From assembly GCA_028671895.1 (NCBI GenBank), contig JAPMAC010000231.1:14286001-14350000 (forward strand): a stretch of 64,000 nucleotides of DNA, written 5' to 3'. The DNA comes from Oenanthe sinensis. Its lineage: Eukaryota > Streptophyta > Magnoliopsida > Apiales > Apiaceae. Of the stretch, positions 47,046-58,218 are shown in pieces. Each line of letters starts with the position of its first letter. Position 1 is the first letter of the stretch. The notes beneath the pieces were generated by a model. The model had not been told where the DNA came from. It searched no databases and worked only from the letters and a program-made list of their open reading frames with translations. Position numbers and translations under genes: made by a program.

Positions 47046-47510
47046 GTCATACCGAGAGTTCAAACAAATGTCATACCGAGAAAATCATAAGTCATACCGA
47101 GCTATTCAAGTTAAAAGGTCATACCGGAGCTTATTCCAAAAGTCATACCGAGTTTATTTAATTAAATAGTCATACTGACTTTTTTAATTAATTAAAAAAG
47201 GTCATACCGAGCTCTGCCGACCTTCCTTTTTAATAAGTCATACCGAGCTTATTAAAGAAAAGTCATACCGAATTTTCTGTGTTCAAAAGGTCATACTGAA
47301 CCAATTTTGTTTAATTAAAATAAGTCATACCGATTTATTTTAATTAGATAAAATCCGAATATGACTTTAAATAAGTCATACCGAGCTTCAGTAAGTCATA
47401 CCGACCAAAATAAGTCATGCCCAGTGATTTATAAGTCATACAAGTGTTAAAATAAGTCATACAGACTTATTTTCTTGAAATTAAGTCATAGTCAAAAAGG
47501 TCATGCTGAG
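47046..47510. repeat. GTCATACCGA motif array, E 5' LTR
   Basis: About 18 direct copies of GTCATACCGA or a close variant at 15-40 bp spacing, all in one orientation, ending just upstream of the TATA box. The same array is at 57318-57782. Confidence 0.92.
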
Positions 47511-47523
47511 CATCTTCAAACCT

Positions 47524-47532
47524 CTATAAATA
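47524..47532 (+). promoter_or_regulatory. TATA box of element E LTR
   Basis: CTCTATAAATATGAG, a strong plant TATA box just after the motif array; transcription would start roughly 30 bp downstream. Same at about 57796-57804. Confidence 0.65.
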
Positions 47533-47943
47533 TGAGGCATTTGCTTCATAATTCAGTAGTAGAAAAACTTACAAATTCAGCAATTTGTCTGCAAAGTTAT
47601 ATTCACAGACTTTCTGTGCTAGTTTGGTTTTAATTCCTTAAGTAGAACAATTCATGTCAAATTTGTTCTAGGAATTAAAGTTTATTCTACCGGATATTGT
47701 AACACCCATTCAAGTTTAATATACATATTTAACTTGAATCTTGTTTACTTACTTGCTAATTTCTATATCTTAATTGTTATATCATAAAAATAGAAAGCTA
47801 GTAAGTCAGCCTCCCAAACACTACAAATACTCTAACCCTCAGCTTTAGCAATAATTTAATTCCGCAAATTCTGAAAAGAATTTTAAATTGTTGTCAGTAT
47901 CGCATTCAACCCCCCTTCTACGATACTTCTGGGACCCAACAAT

Positions 47944-47955
47944 TGGTATCAGAGC
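47944..47955 (+). other. Element E primer binding site
   Basis: TGGTATCAGAGC, intact, two bases after the LTR. Confidence 0.95.
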
Positions 47956-48048
47956 AAGCTGATTGATATACAAATCAAGATCCGCAGTCCAGTGAAGCTC
48001 AGGGTACCGAAGCTGTTTGAACTCTGAATGTCTAGAGGCCTTGTTAAA

Positions 48049-48650
48049 TAGATTTATTTTATAAATTTAAATTTAGATAAATTTATTTTATAAATGTTAT
48101 TTAAAATAAATTTATTTTGTGAATTTAATTTAAATGAGTTTATTATTTAAACTTGAAAAAGTTTCTTTTATAAACTTAATTTAAATAAGTTTACTTTATA
48201 AATTTTAATTTAAATAAATTTATTCTTTAAATTTAAATAGACTTACTTTTATAATTTAAATTTATTTAGATAATTTTATTTTATAAATTTAAATTTAGAT
48301 AAATTTATTTTATAAATGTTATTTAAAATAAATTTATTTTGTGAATTTAATTTAAATGAGTTTATTATTGAAACTTGAAAAAGTTTCTTTTATAAACTTA
48401 ATTTAAATAAGTTTACTTTATAAATTTTAATTTAAATAAATTTATTCTTTAAATTTAAATAGATTTCCTTTTATAATTTAAATTTATTTAGATAATTTTA
48501 TTTTATAAATTTAAATTTAGATAAATTTATTTTATAAATGTTATTTAAAATAAATTTATTTTGTGAATTTAATTTAAATGAGTTTATTATTTAAACTTGA
48601 AAAAGGTTTATTTTATAAACTTAATTTAGATGAATTTATTTTATAAATTT
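48049..48650. repeat. 222-bp AT-rich tandem repeat in element E leader
   Basis: The string ATAAATTTAAATTTAGAT recurs at 48061, 48283 and 48505, giving an exact 222-bp period for about 2.7 units. Each unit is itself made of diverged ~25-bp TTTATTTTATAAATTTAA sub-repeats. Confidence 0.9.
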
Positions 48651-49360
48651 AATTTAAGTAAATTTATTAGTTAAATTTATATATATTTAATTTATAATCT
48701 AAAGATATTAAAACTTGGTCCATTTTTCCAAAAGGGTTTGTACTTGGAAAATTCTTCGTTTTGGCTCAGAATTAATTCCCAGAGCATATGACCCGGTTTC
48801 GAGGAAAGTGGTCATTTCGTATTAGTAGGTTTATTCCGGAGCATTTGAATTTTATTGTGGATGATACGATTGTTCATGTTATAGTTCCACAAACTGCTCA
48901 AATGTAAAGATAGGATAGATTTATTAGTGGGGAACTCTGAAAATTTTTTTTCTGACTCTAATGATCATTCTAGTTTTTGTACTTATACAAAACGGATTTA
49001 AGAATCGTTAGAGGTCACAACTGAAGAAACATATGAGGCTAAAAGTAGCAAGACAAGATCAGGGCTGTGCTACAATATTCAAGAAGCCTGAACAAACAAA
49101 TGATGACAGAGACTGTGTTGAGATTAAAAGCAGGTGCGTATCTTCATATGAATTGCTCACACTCACATAGTTGTACTTAAATGTCAGATCTTATCATGTA
49201 TTGTTTGTTAAGGTGTATAAGGATAAGAGATGGTAGAATTATCTAAGTAGTCAATAAAATTTGTAGATTCGAGGCTTAATCTAAAACTGACTTAGGTAAT
49301 TAGAGATAGTTAAAATGTTAGTCAACAACAGAAATGGATTAGACAAAATTAGTAATTAAA
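48651..49360 (+). other. Element E region of unknown origin
   Basis: Where intact relatives have gag N-terminus, this stretch shows no UBN2 similarity I can see. One short reading is FRISRFIPEHLNFIVDDTIV near 48815-48875, followed by a stop. Nothing is recognised. Confidence 0.4.
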
Positions 49361-49855
49361 TTGTTAGTTCGTCTATTCCATGTGCTTTTAGAAAATTATT
49401 GAATATCTGTAAATCTGCTAAACACCTGATATACTTATGTAGAATGGTTAAAGTAGATAGTACTGAATTTTCTAATATGCATAACATGCCTGAATTGCAT
49501 AAGTCTTATCTATAATGCATTGAAGCTGAATGTTTACCATGTGTTCTTATTTTCATGCTTGATTATTTAAATCTGAAAATGCATATCTTAGGACTTGCAT
49601 AATATTATGCAAAGCATCAATAAGAATCACAATAGGGTAAAGACTGCTAGTCCACCTTAAGATAGGTTGGAATCACTAATCTCATAGCCTTAAGACTACC
49701 TTGTCAAGGCTGCTGTGTATGAGAAGTGATCAGTCAAAGATAAGTTTGTGCATGTTAATGTTGAAACTGTTGTTACCATTGTTGAAAGTAATATCTCTAA
49801 CCCATCTGGACTCAATTGAAGTTGAGTACCAAGAAGCTTAATCATTTGTGATTAC
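49361..49855 (+). pseudogene. Element E gag C-terminal remnant
   Basis: The DNA aligns in broken frames to D gag 23110-23580: GGTTAAAGTAGA near 49447, a TGTTTACCATGTGTTCTTAT stretch, GTAAAGACTGCTAGTCCACC near 49638, and the gag end with AGTACCAAGAAGCTTAATC near 49828. The zinc knuckle is destroyed. Confidence 0.65.
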
Positions 49856-51960
49856 AGAGTATGAAACAAAAGTCAAAAGTTATGTGATTTCGTGACATTT
49901 ATTGTTCGAGGCATATTACTAGCATTGAAGCTCTACTATCACAGTTGGTTGAGAAGGCCTCCCCGATGGTAACCTTTGGAGATGACAGCAAAGGATGTAC
50001 AAGGGATATGGCTATCATGATTTAAGAACTGTCATCAGTGGAAGCATCTTTCTTGTCGACGGACTTAAGCACTAAGCACTATCTATAGGGCACTAGAGAA
50101 TTCTTTGTCAAAGGTTTTCTAAAAAAGCATTGAAATAGAAAAGTGTTTGATTTCAAGCAAGAAAGATGGAAGATCACTCAACTGAGAGTGAATTGGTGAT
50201 GTTCATGCATTCAACAGATAATATATCACATATGGTGATTGATCACATCAAGAAGATCAAGTTGGAAGCAAAGTACTTTGAAGTTGAAGCGATTAACATA
50301 ACATGCTTCTTCATTCAACAAGATCATGAAAAGACATCATATGAGTTAATGGCCAACTAGAAGCAAACACTGAAGTTCTTTCGTGTGTTTGGAGGAAATT
50401 GATATTTATTGAAGATTTATATAAGCATCTTGATAAGTTTGAAATTAAGGCTCATGGAACAATTTTCCTCGGCTACTCATTGAAGTCAAAAGCTTTCAAA
50501 GTAAGATGTGATGTAAAACTAGAAGGTGATTGAAAGTCTGAATGTGTCGTCCTATTACACCAAGCTCCCGAGCATTAAAATAAAAGTCTATTCTGAATCT
50601 GTGAAGCTTGACATCTTGTCAGAGTCATATTCAGATATTGTTGATGAAACTGAGTTTGCAGAAGGAATCAATGTTAATGATGATTATTCAGATCCTAGTA
50701 GTGGAAATGGTAGTGAATCTACACAACTTATGGACTTTAACAGAATCCACTCAACAAGGTGAAGGATCTTCAACACATCCTAGCAGCAACTCAGGGGGAG
50801 CAAAGAAGGATCTACTAGTCATACTCAACATAATGAAGATCAAAGGAATACATTAAGAACATATCTGCCGAGACAAAGGGTTTGGAGTCAAATTCATTCC
50901 TGGAGTCTAGTTTTTAGTGATCCGGATACTAGAGTAAAGACTAGAAGTGCTATGCAAAGTAAATGGTTACTCTTCGGGAAAGAACAATTGTTAAACAGTT
51001 GGAATCCTAAAGAAGATTGAAGAAGCACTGATTGATCCAGATTGGGTGATTGCAATGCAAGATGATCTCAATCAGTTCGAAGGCAGAATCTACTGAATCT
51101 GGAACCCAGGCCACAAGACAAAGTTGTAATTGGTACTGTAAGGGTTTTCAGAGACTGGATGATTTTTGGCATTGTTATGAGGGACAAAGCCAAACTGGTT
51201 GCTACAGAAGGTATCGACGATGATGGAAACAGAATCTTCGGGACTTTCAAGATCTAACTAACTAAAGCACTAGAGACGAGACTTGATACTATTAGGGCTG
51301 AACATGTTGATGTACAATAAATCCTGGACTTTGAAGTTTCATATCCACTGGAATTTGTATATCATTCTCTTCACAAAGCTCTCTATGATGGAGGTAAGAG
51401 ATCAAGCAATCGTCAAGGACATGGTATGACACTCTAACTGCTAATTACTTGAATATGATTTTATATTAGAGTCGTTATACACATATCTCTCTAGAATACA
51501 AGGCACACACACATAATGTTTAGTGCAAGTATACCATGATTATATTATATGTGGGTCTACTGTGTATAAAGACCATATATTATATTCTCAATATGCCTAT
51601 GTGCAAGTTTCCAAGTGGATACTAGAGAATCTAATCTTATAGCTAAGATATGAATTGTTAGATATCTTAAGGGATTACCAATTCTAAGAATCAGGTACCC
51701 TAAAGATACCAGGTTTAACCTAATTGGCTATATAGATATAGATAATGCAGGTTATAAGAAAGACAGGGAGGTAATTACCAGAAGCTGTCAAACTCCATCA
51801 ACTCTGCTGGATAATCTCTTCACCACTCACGGAACAAGCGCATGGACACTAGGTATCATTTATATCGAGAGTAGTCCTTAGTAGAATAACTTGCAGATAT
51901 TTGCTAAACAGCTTGATAAATTCATTTTGTCTAAGTTGGTTAGTAAAGTTGAGATATTAT
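49856..51960 (+). pseudogene. Element E pol remnants
   Basis: Short pieces of D-like pol in order: VEKASPMVTFGDDSKGC near 49950; an integrase end (TSYELMAN near 50335, FLGYSLKSKAFKV near 50465); linker (50526-50860); RT start DPDWVIAMQDDLNQFE near 51035; RT middle HSLHKALYD near 51360; and RNase H pieces (LIGYIDIDNAG near 51720, LADICNT-like with KQLDKFILSKLVSK near 51890). Most of the integrase core and the RT catalytic YVDD are missing or unrecognisable, so no enzyme can be made. Confidence 0.75.
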
Positions 51961-53160
51961 GTATGTGCATATTTGTTGGAAATCTCATCTGTAAGGAATT
52001 CTTAAATGAGTTCACAAGTTTTACATTTTCCATATTTAAAGGACTTGTGAATTTATTTGAAATCCAGAACCTCGTACTTAGTGCTACTACTTTAATTATC
52101 ATGTTTACAATGTTATATGCATATGTGGTAATTAGGTGTTCTAGCATAAGTTTGAATATTATCTTAATTGATTTAAATTATGATGTCAGACAATTCGATG
52201 TCAGATCAGTCTCATGATTTAAATGAATTAAAATAATATGCAGCATAATTGTTTGTATGATAAATATTTAATGAGTATCAGTTAATGATATCTTACTTAA
52301 TTGTTTTGATATTTTTCTCTGATATTTTTAAATGTTTTGTTACAAATAATTGTGACACTTTTAATATTAGTGACATTATTTAGAATTACTGATCTAAGTA
52401 ATCAATGCATATTTCAAAAATCACTAATATTGGAAAACGGAAGTATTTTCTAAGTTATGTGTATATAAAATTCTCAATATTTTATATACTTAGAAATATT
52501 TCCAAAATTGTTTTTACTTCGAGGTATCAACCATTTGTAAAATGATTTGTTTTTAAACACTTGTTTCAATGTTTGTTGCACATTGATTCAAAGTACCTAA
52601 ACAGTGGTTGTTGCTTTGAAGGCCTTATACTGTATTGCTAAGAATACATCCACCCCTATTGTAATGAAATTTTCTATTTTTAGTTAGGGATATTATCAGG
52701 TGGACGAAAATGATGAATATCATAATTGCTTTATGAGTCGGAAAATCATAGTCCTCTATCTGATAAGGATGGTTTGCAAAACTATTTTCAAATAGTACAG
52801 TATTAAGGTATAAAGGAAAAGAGTCATTTTATCGAGATATAATTTGGTAAGAGAGTTGAATTTCTTCGTTGGTATAAATTCCCGCGTTTTATTATGGGAA
52901 GTTTGCCTTATAAGAAATTCATAAGGGATAGAAACTTTCTTCTCTGATACACATTCCCGCGTTTTATTATGGGATAAGTATCTTAAAGAAAATTTTGTAT
53001 CATGCTCTTAAATGATAAATTTTTAGATCCGACAAAACTCTTTTATTTGAAAGTGCTTTAATGCAATCTATTACCATTCCTTATTATATTTTTCCTTCTC
53101 TTTGGGATGAAAAATATGTTTTGGAATGTTAAGGTGATTATCTTTTTATCTCGATTGGTT
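51961..53160 (+). other. Element E post-pol non-coding region
   Basis: AT-rich, no convincing ORF. 52850-53006 is one copy of a block (with CCCGCGTTTTATTATGGGA twice) repeated at 53703-53860. Confidence 0.6.
52850..53006. repeat. Element E duplicated block X, copy 1
   Basis: Matches 53703-53860 over about 157 bp with modest divergence; both copies run from GAATTTCTTC to GTATCATGC. Confidence 0.8.
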
Positions 53161-53163
53161 CTT

Positions 53164-53570
53164 TCCAGTTAGCCCCTAGTGGCTTTAGAAACTGGCCAAG
53201 AGGTTGAAAACCCATCAATCTCTTACCCAGGCCATAGTACCAAACACCAATTCATCCACTTCCATATATTAACCCCTGGAGATATAAGGAACTCGTGTAA
53301 GTTAGAGGTTGATAAGGGAGAAACTGCACTTGATGCAGCAAATAAGGATGATGTCGGAAGTGCACCCACAGCTCTACCTCTAGAGAAGAAAATGAGTATA
53401 TAATTGAGGTAACTGTAAGCTCATCTGCATCTTCTCAAAAGGATGCAGAGCTGAAAAGGCAATAAAACTGTCTCTGGAATCATTCTCTCTACAGGATGAG
53501 TCCATTGAAATTCGCTCATCAGCTAGAGCACTTTGTAATGAGTCAAGCACACCACCGGCACTCACGTTGA
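53164..53570 (+). pseudogene. Element E ORF3 remnant, copy 1
   Basis: Aligns with D ORF3 at about 29510-29880 (D VALGTGNES, here VALETGQEVENPS; then ALPLEKKMS, SSQKDAELKR-like, and SIEIRSSARA in shifting frames). Stops and frameshifts throughout. Confidence 0.7.
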
Positions 53571-53702
53571 TGGTAAGCCTAAATAGATAAATTCTAGGAA
53601 CACATTGCAAGGCGTGCACAGTGAGAGGTACATGCAACATTTTTAGTTTTGTACAGTTTTATTTAATTGGCATTCATACTGTAAATATATATTTTTTTCT
53701 TA

Positions 53703-53860
53703 AGAGAATTGAATTTCTTCTTTGATACAAATTCTCGCTTTTTATTACGGGAAATTTGTCTTATAGAAAATTCATAAGTGATAGAAACTTTCTTCTCAGA
53801 TATAACTTTCCCGCGTTTTATTAAGGGACATGTATCTTAAAGAAAATTTCGTATCATGCG
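53703..53860. repeat. Element E duplicated block X, copy 2
   Basis: Second copy of the block at 52850-53006; offset about 853 bp. Confidence 0.8.
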
Positions 53861-54491
53861 CTATAATAATATTTTTTTTTTCTTTTCAACAATTGGTATC
53901 AACAATTGGCATATTTATTTTTTCCTTATTAAATTGGCATATTTTTATTTATTTTTAGTTTATTTCATTTTATTTTTAAAATTTTATTTTTGTCTACGAG
54001 AAATTGTTCTAAGAATCATAAGTATTAAATGTCAATATTTAAAGGACTTGTGAATTTCTTTACATCTATTTTCTCAAGCTTACATATATCTCTGATATAA
54101 TGTATGAAGTTAAATGCTAATTTTCATTCCTATGATTATTTAGTATTTGACAATTGTATTTTATCTTATTAAAATTATGAATTGAAGCAATTCATCGTTT
54201 ATTAGTTTCATAGTTTTAATATTATGAAATATTAGGAGCATAATTTCTTGCTTTTTGAAATTATTATTAATTATCATATTTTGATAATTTGTGATTGTTT
54301 CATTGCAATTAATTATGATTTTTATTGTTAGTGATAATATATATACATTGTTTATCTGAAAATCACTAATAATAAAAGCATATCTGTGTTCTGCCGAATA
54401 AGAGCAATCGACTCGAGGTAAAAGCAGGTAATCTCGATCTTGATATATTCTTTAATCAATTGATATAAATATATATACAATTGATATATTG
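53861..54491 (+). other. Element E AT-rich spacer
   Basis: Very AT-rich, no gene seen. Confidence 0.6.
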
Positions 54492-55300
54492 AGCCCTCAG
54501 TGGCTATAGGACAAGATCAAGGGATTGAAAACCTACAATCTCTAACACAGATCATAGAACCAAACACTCAAACAGATACAACTTCATCTACTAAACCCCT
54601 GAAAAGAAAAGTTTATCAACTAAAGAGGGTGACAGAGTAAGTGCCTCTAGTGCACTAGAAAAGAGAAGTATCTATGAGTGTTCCAGCAGCTCTGCCTCTA
54701 GTTAGAATATGAAATTGAAACCAAGGCAACTGCTAACTAATTTATATCCTCCCAAAAGGGTATAGATTTGCAAATGGCAAAACTGTTACTAGGTTCGTCA
54801 TCTTAACATGATGAGTCTATTGAATTCGGCCTGTCAGCCAAGGCCATTTGTAAAGAGTCAACTTCATCTGGACACATTCAAACACTGCAGACCATAAATG
54901 TATATATTCAAATGCACTGTAAGGATTGTCACACACTAAGGATGAATTGACGGAAGCAATTATTCTAAACTTCCATATCAAGGAAGGAAGAATGATTGAT
55001 GATTCTGACTGAATCAACATGCCTTCACAGGCGTCAGGAGGAAACTTGGATCATTTTCTACATTATAGATCCTTGTCTCCCTCCCCAGATGGAACATATC
55101 TGGATTCCTAACGGAATAGATCATCTTAGATGATCAGCAACTCACTGAATCTATTCCTGAAGCAATTCAGTTTTTAAAGTTAAATGTTTTTATAGATTCA
55201 ATTGAGGACGGGGATTTACGAAACCCCATTGCACCACCAGTGACCTCTCTTGAAGGGGCTATGGTGATCTTTCTTGCAGGTACAAACGATTGTGTCATCC
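54492..55300 (+). pseudogene. Element E ORF3 remnant, copy 2
   Basis: A second, separately diverged copy of the same ORF3 segment (SVAIGQDQGIENLQSL; IIEPNTQTDTTSSTKPLKRK; later a SIEFGLSAKAICKESTS piece near 54805), continuing further into the D ORF3-like region than copy 1. Broken by stops. Confidence 0.65.
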
Positions 55301-56411
55301 GTACTGAGAGAGAGAAATAGTGTTGTGAGGAAAGAGTGAAACACAAGTGAGAAAGAGTGAAAATATATATTCTATGAGTGAAACACTTAGAGAGTATATG
55401 AGCGAAACACTTGTCAGAAACACAAAAGAAAATCACACACTAGCACAATTACCAAATCCCATTCCCAATTATCTGTTACAGATTTATAATGTTACTCAAC
55501 TAAGGGGGATGAAATTTCTTCTATTATTAAGGATTCTGAAGAGGATTACTCAACTAAGGGGGAGAAGTGTTGAACAGTTCGAACTGTTGAACAAGATCCA
55601 AAGAGGGAGAAGTAGATCCAAAAAGGGAAAAGTGTTGAACAAGATCCAAATGGGAGAATTGTTTAACAAAGACTTTTACTAGAAGAGGATTACTCCATTG
55701 TTGAAAAGGGGGTATATAACAACATGCTTGGACTGGATCCATTTGATTTTAGAAAATTCTTGTATATAGGATTAACTGGATTTTCTAAAATGCATAACAT
55801 GTCATAGTTTGCATTTTTTATATTTGCGATGGTTTAATGCTGTATGTATGCCATGTTTGTTATTACTTCTATTAAATTGGTTGGATAATTCACATAAGGG
55901 GAGAATGAATTCACCTTGGGAGAGAAGTGAAGACAGAAGTTGGAGAAATAGAGGAGAAGTGGTAATAAGAAGAGAACAAGACTTCATCCCTGCCATCCTA
56001 AGGGGGAGTAGTGATGAGTCTGAGAAATGAAGATAATACTACTTGTATAATATGTTCAGTGCTAGAGGAACAAACATCTTTCATTTCAGTTTCTCAAGAA
56101 ATCTGGAAATGCAGAATCTGATCCAGAGAAACCAGCAACTGAGGATCTACCAATGACACCTGATCTCTAGAAGAAGGTGAAGTTGATACTTCTGAAACTG
56201 GTAATGATAGGTAAGTCAAGATAGAACTTTGTTAAATGTGTTCAGTCTAGAGGAACATCTATCTTATATTTATCTTTCATAATTGAAATCTGGAAATGTA
56301 TTATATGATCCAGAAAACAATTTATTATTTACAGTTCTTAAATGTCATTTTATTTTCTTAGTTGTTAGTTGAGTTATCCTCTAGGAATTTGTGTGTTAAA
56401 TGTTTAACAAC
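55301..56411 (+). other. Element E 3' internal region with PPT-like repeats
   Basis: No intact gene. CTCAACTAAGGGGGA occurs near 55495 and 55548 and TAAGGGGGAG near 56000, all PPT-like. A short internal repeat (GTTGAACAAGATCCAAA) recurs at 55590-55650. 55743-55865 resembles the gag remnant at 49385-49560. The last 140 bp match the D 3' untranslated stretch. Confidence 0.6.
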
Positions 56412-56425
56412 AAATAGGGGGAGAT
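56412..56425 (+). other. Element E polypurine tract
   Basis: AAATAGGGGGAGAT next to the 3' LTR, same as element D. Confidence 0.9.
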
Positions 56426-58213
56426 TGAAAGTCATATTACTAGTCCTATTTGTAATAAGTAGATGACAACTCAACTCAGATAAGAAAGCGAAGTAAATAA
56501 TAAATATTGAATATAGAGGAAGAACAAAAGAAGCCATGACAAGAGAAGACACAAAGACCACTACAGAAGAAATGAGAATCAACATTGTAGTTAGTCATCC
56601 GTGAACCAGACCAGTGCACAGGGTGTCAACAATGTCAGTGAAGATTCGTCATCAAAAAGTTCAAGTGGTTAAAAAGGTTATTGTTGAAGAACAGAAGAGT
56701 CTTATCTACATCAACAATAGTCAAGCCTTTAATTTAATTCTCTATTAATTAATTAAATTAATTAGTAAATTAATTCACTCATAATTAATTTATTTCTTAA
56801 ATTAATTAAAGGATTAATTAATTTAGAATTATTTTAGAATGACAGAAGACAGAAGCTGGAAGCTCAAAGGGATACGGTACTGACTTAAAGAAAAGACGGA
56901 AAAAGAAATGACACAGAAGAAATGCAGAGTCATATATTCTTAAAGGTGGAACCCCGGTTGGAATTGATTTATCATTTGCAAGTCAAAAGGAGTTTGGTTC
57001 CAGACCATCAGAAGATCGCAGCTTAGAGCGTAAGGATTTATTTAATTAATAAATATTTTATTTATTTAGTAAATTATATTTATAAATATCTAAATAATAT
57101 TAGATATTTATTTTTATAATTTCTGAATTAAATTTATTATTTATTAATCAAAGATTATAAGCTGTGCGGGTCGAAAAACATTTCTACGGAGCCTATCCAT
57201 ATAAGACGAAATAGGCCCCTTTCAATTTGAATTTGGCAGGAGAATTCTTCAGCCAATAGGAGCATGACATGTGTCCAAGCAAGTGAAAAGAAAAGAAAAA
57301 GCTGTTGAATTCAAAATGTCATACCGAGAGTTCAAACAAATGTCATACCGAGAAAATCATAAGTCATACCGAGCTATTCAAGTTAAAAGGTCATACCGGA
57401 GCTTATTCCAAAAGTCATACCGAGTTTATTTAATTAAATAGTCATACTGACTTTTTTAATTAATTAAAAAAGGTCATACCGAGCTCTGCCGACCTTCCTT
57501 TTTAATAAGTCATACCGAGCTTATTAAAGAAAAGTCATACCGAATTTTCTGTGTTCAAAAGGTCATACTGAACCAATTTTGTTTAATTAAAATAAGTCAT
57601 ACCGATTTATTTTAATTAGATAAAATCCGAATATGACTTTAAATAAGTCATACCGAGCTTCAGTAAGTCATACCGACCAAAATAAGTCATGCCCAGTGAT
57701 TTATAAGTCATACAAGTGTTAAAATAAGTCATACAGACTTATTTTCTTGAAATTAAGTCATAGTCAAAAAGGTCATGCTGAGCATCTTCAAACCTCTATA
57801 AATATGAGGCATTTGCTTCATAATTCAGTAGTAGAAAAACTTACAAATTCAGCAATTTGTCTGCAAAGTTATATTCACAGACTTTCTGTGCTAGTTTGGT
57901 TTTAATTCCTTAAGTAGAACAATTCATGTCAAATTTGTTCTAGGAATTAAAGTTTATTCTACCGGATATTGTAACACCCATTCAAGTTTAATATACATAT
58001 TTAACTTGAATCTTGTTTACTTACTTGCTAATTTCTATATCTTAATTGTTATATCATAAAAATAGAAAGCTAGTAAGTCAGCCTCCCAAACACTACAAAT
58101 ACTCTAACCCTCAGCTTTAGCAATAATTTAATTCCGCAAATTCTGAAAAGAATTTTAAATTGTTGTCAGTATCGCATTCAACCCCCCTTCTACGATACTT
58201 CCGGGACCCAACA
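56426..58213 (+). repeat. Element E 3' LTR
   Basis: 1788 bp, about four substitutions from the 5' copy (for example near 56886, 57016, 57184 and 58201). Contains the second GTCATACCGA array at 57318-57782. Confidence 0.95.
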
Positions 58214-58218
58214 AGTAT
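58214..58218. repeat. Target-site duplication of element E, right copy
   Basis: AGTAT, identical to 46149-46153. Confidence 0.92.

Larger units (their letters stand above)
46154..47941 (+). repeat. Element E 5' LTR
   Basis: 1788 bp, begins TGAAAGTCATATTAC and ends GGGACCCAACA. It holds an AT-rich zone (46440-46560, 46770-46880), the GTCATACCGA array (47046-47510), a TATA box and the C-run block near the end. Confidence 0.95.
46154..58213 (+). mobile_element. Sirevirus-like element E, recent but non-autonomous
   Basis: 12,060 bp with 1788-bp LTRs, initiator-Met PBS, PPT and TSD AGTAT. The LTRs differ at only about four positions by eye. The interior contains recognisable but shattered gag, pol and ORF3 remnants plus duplicated blocks and a 222-bp tandem repeat, with no ORF over about 110 codons. 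The combination means it was already defective when it last moved. Confidence 0.92.

Noticed and set aside
47046..47510. CRISPR-like appearance of the GTCATACCGA array
   Set aside because: Repeats are only 10 bp, spacing is irregular, and it is inside a plant LTR.
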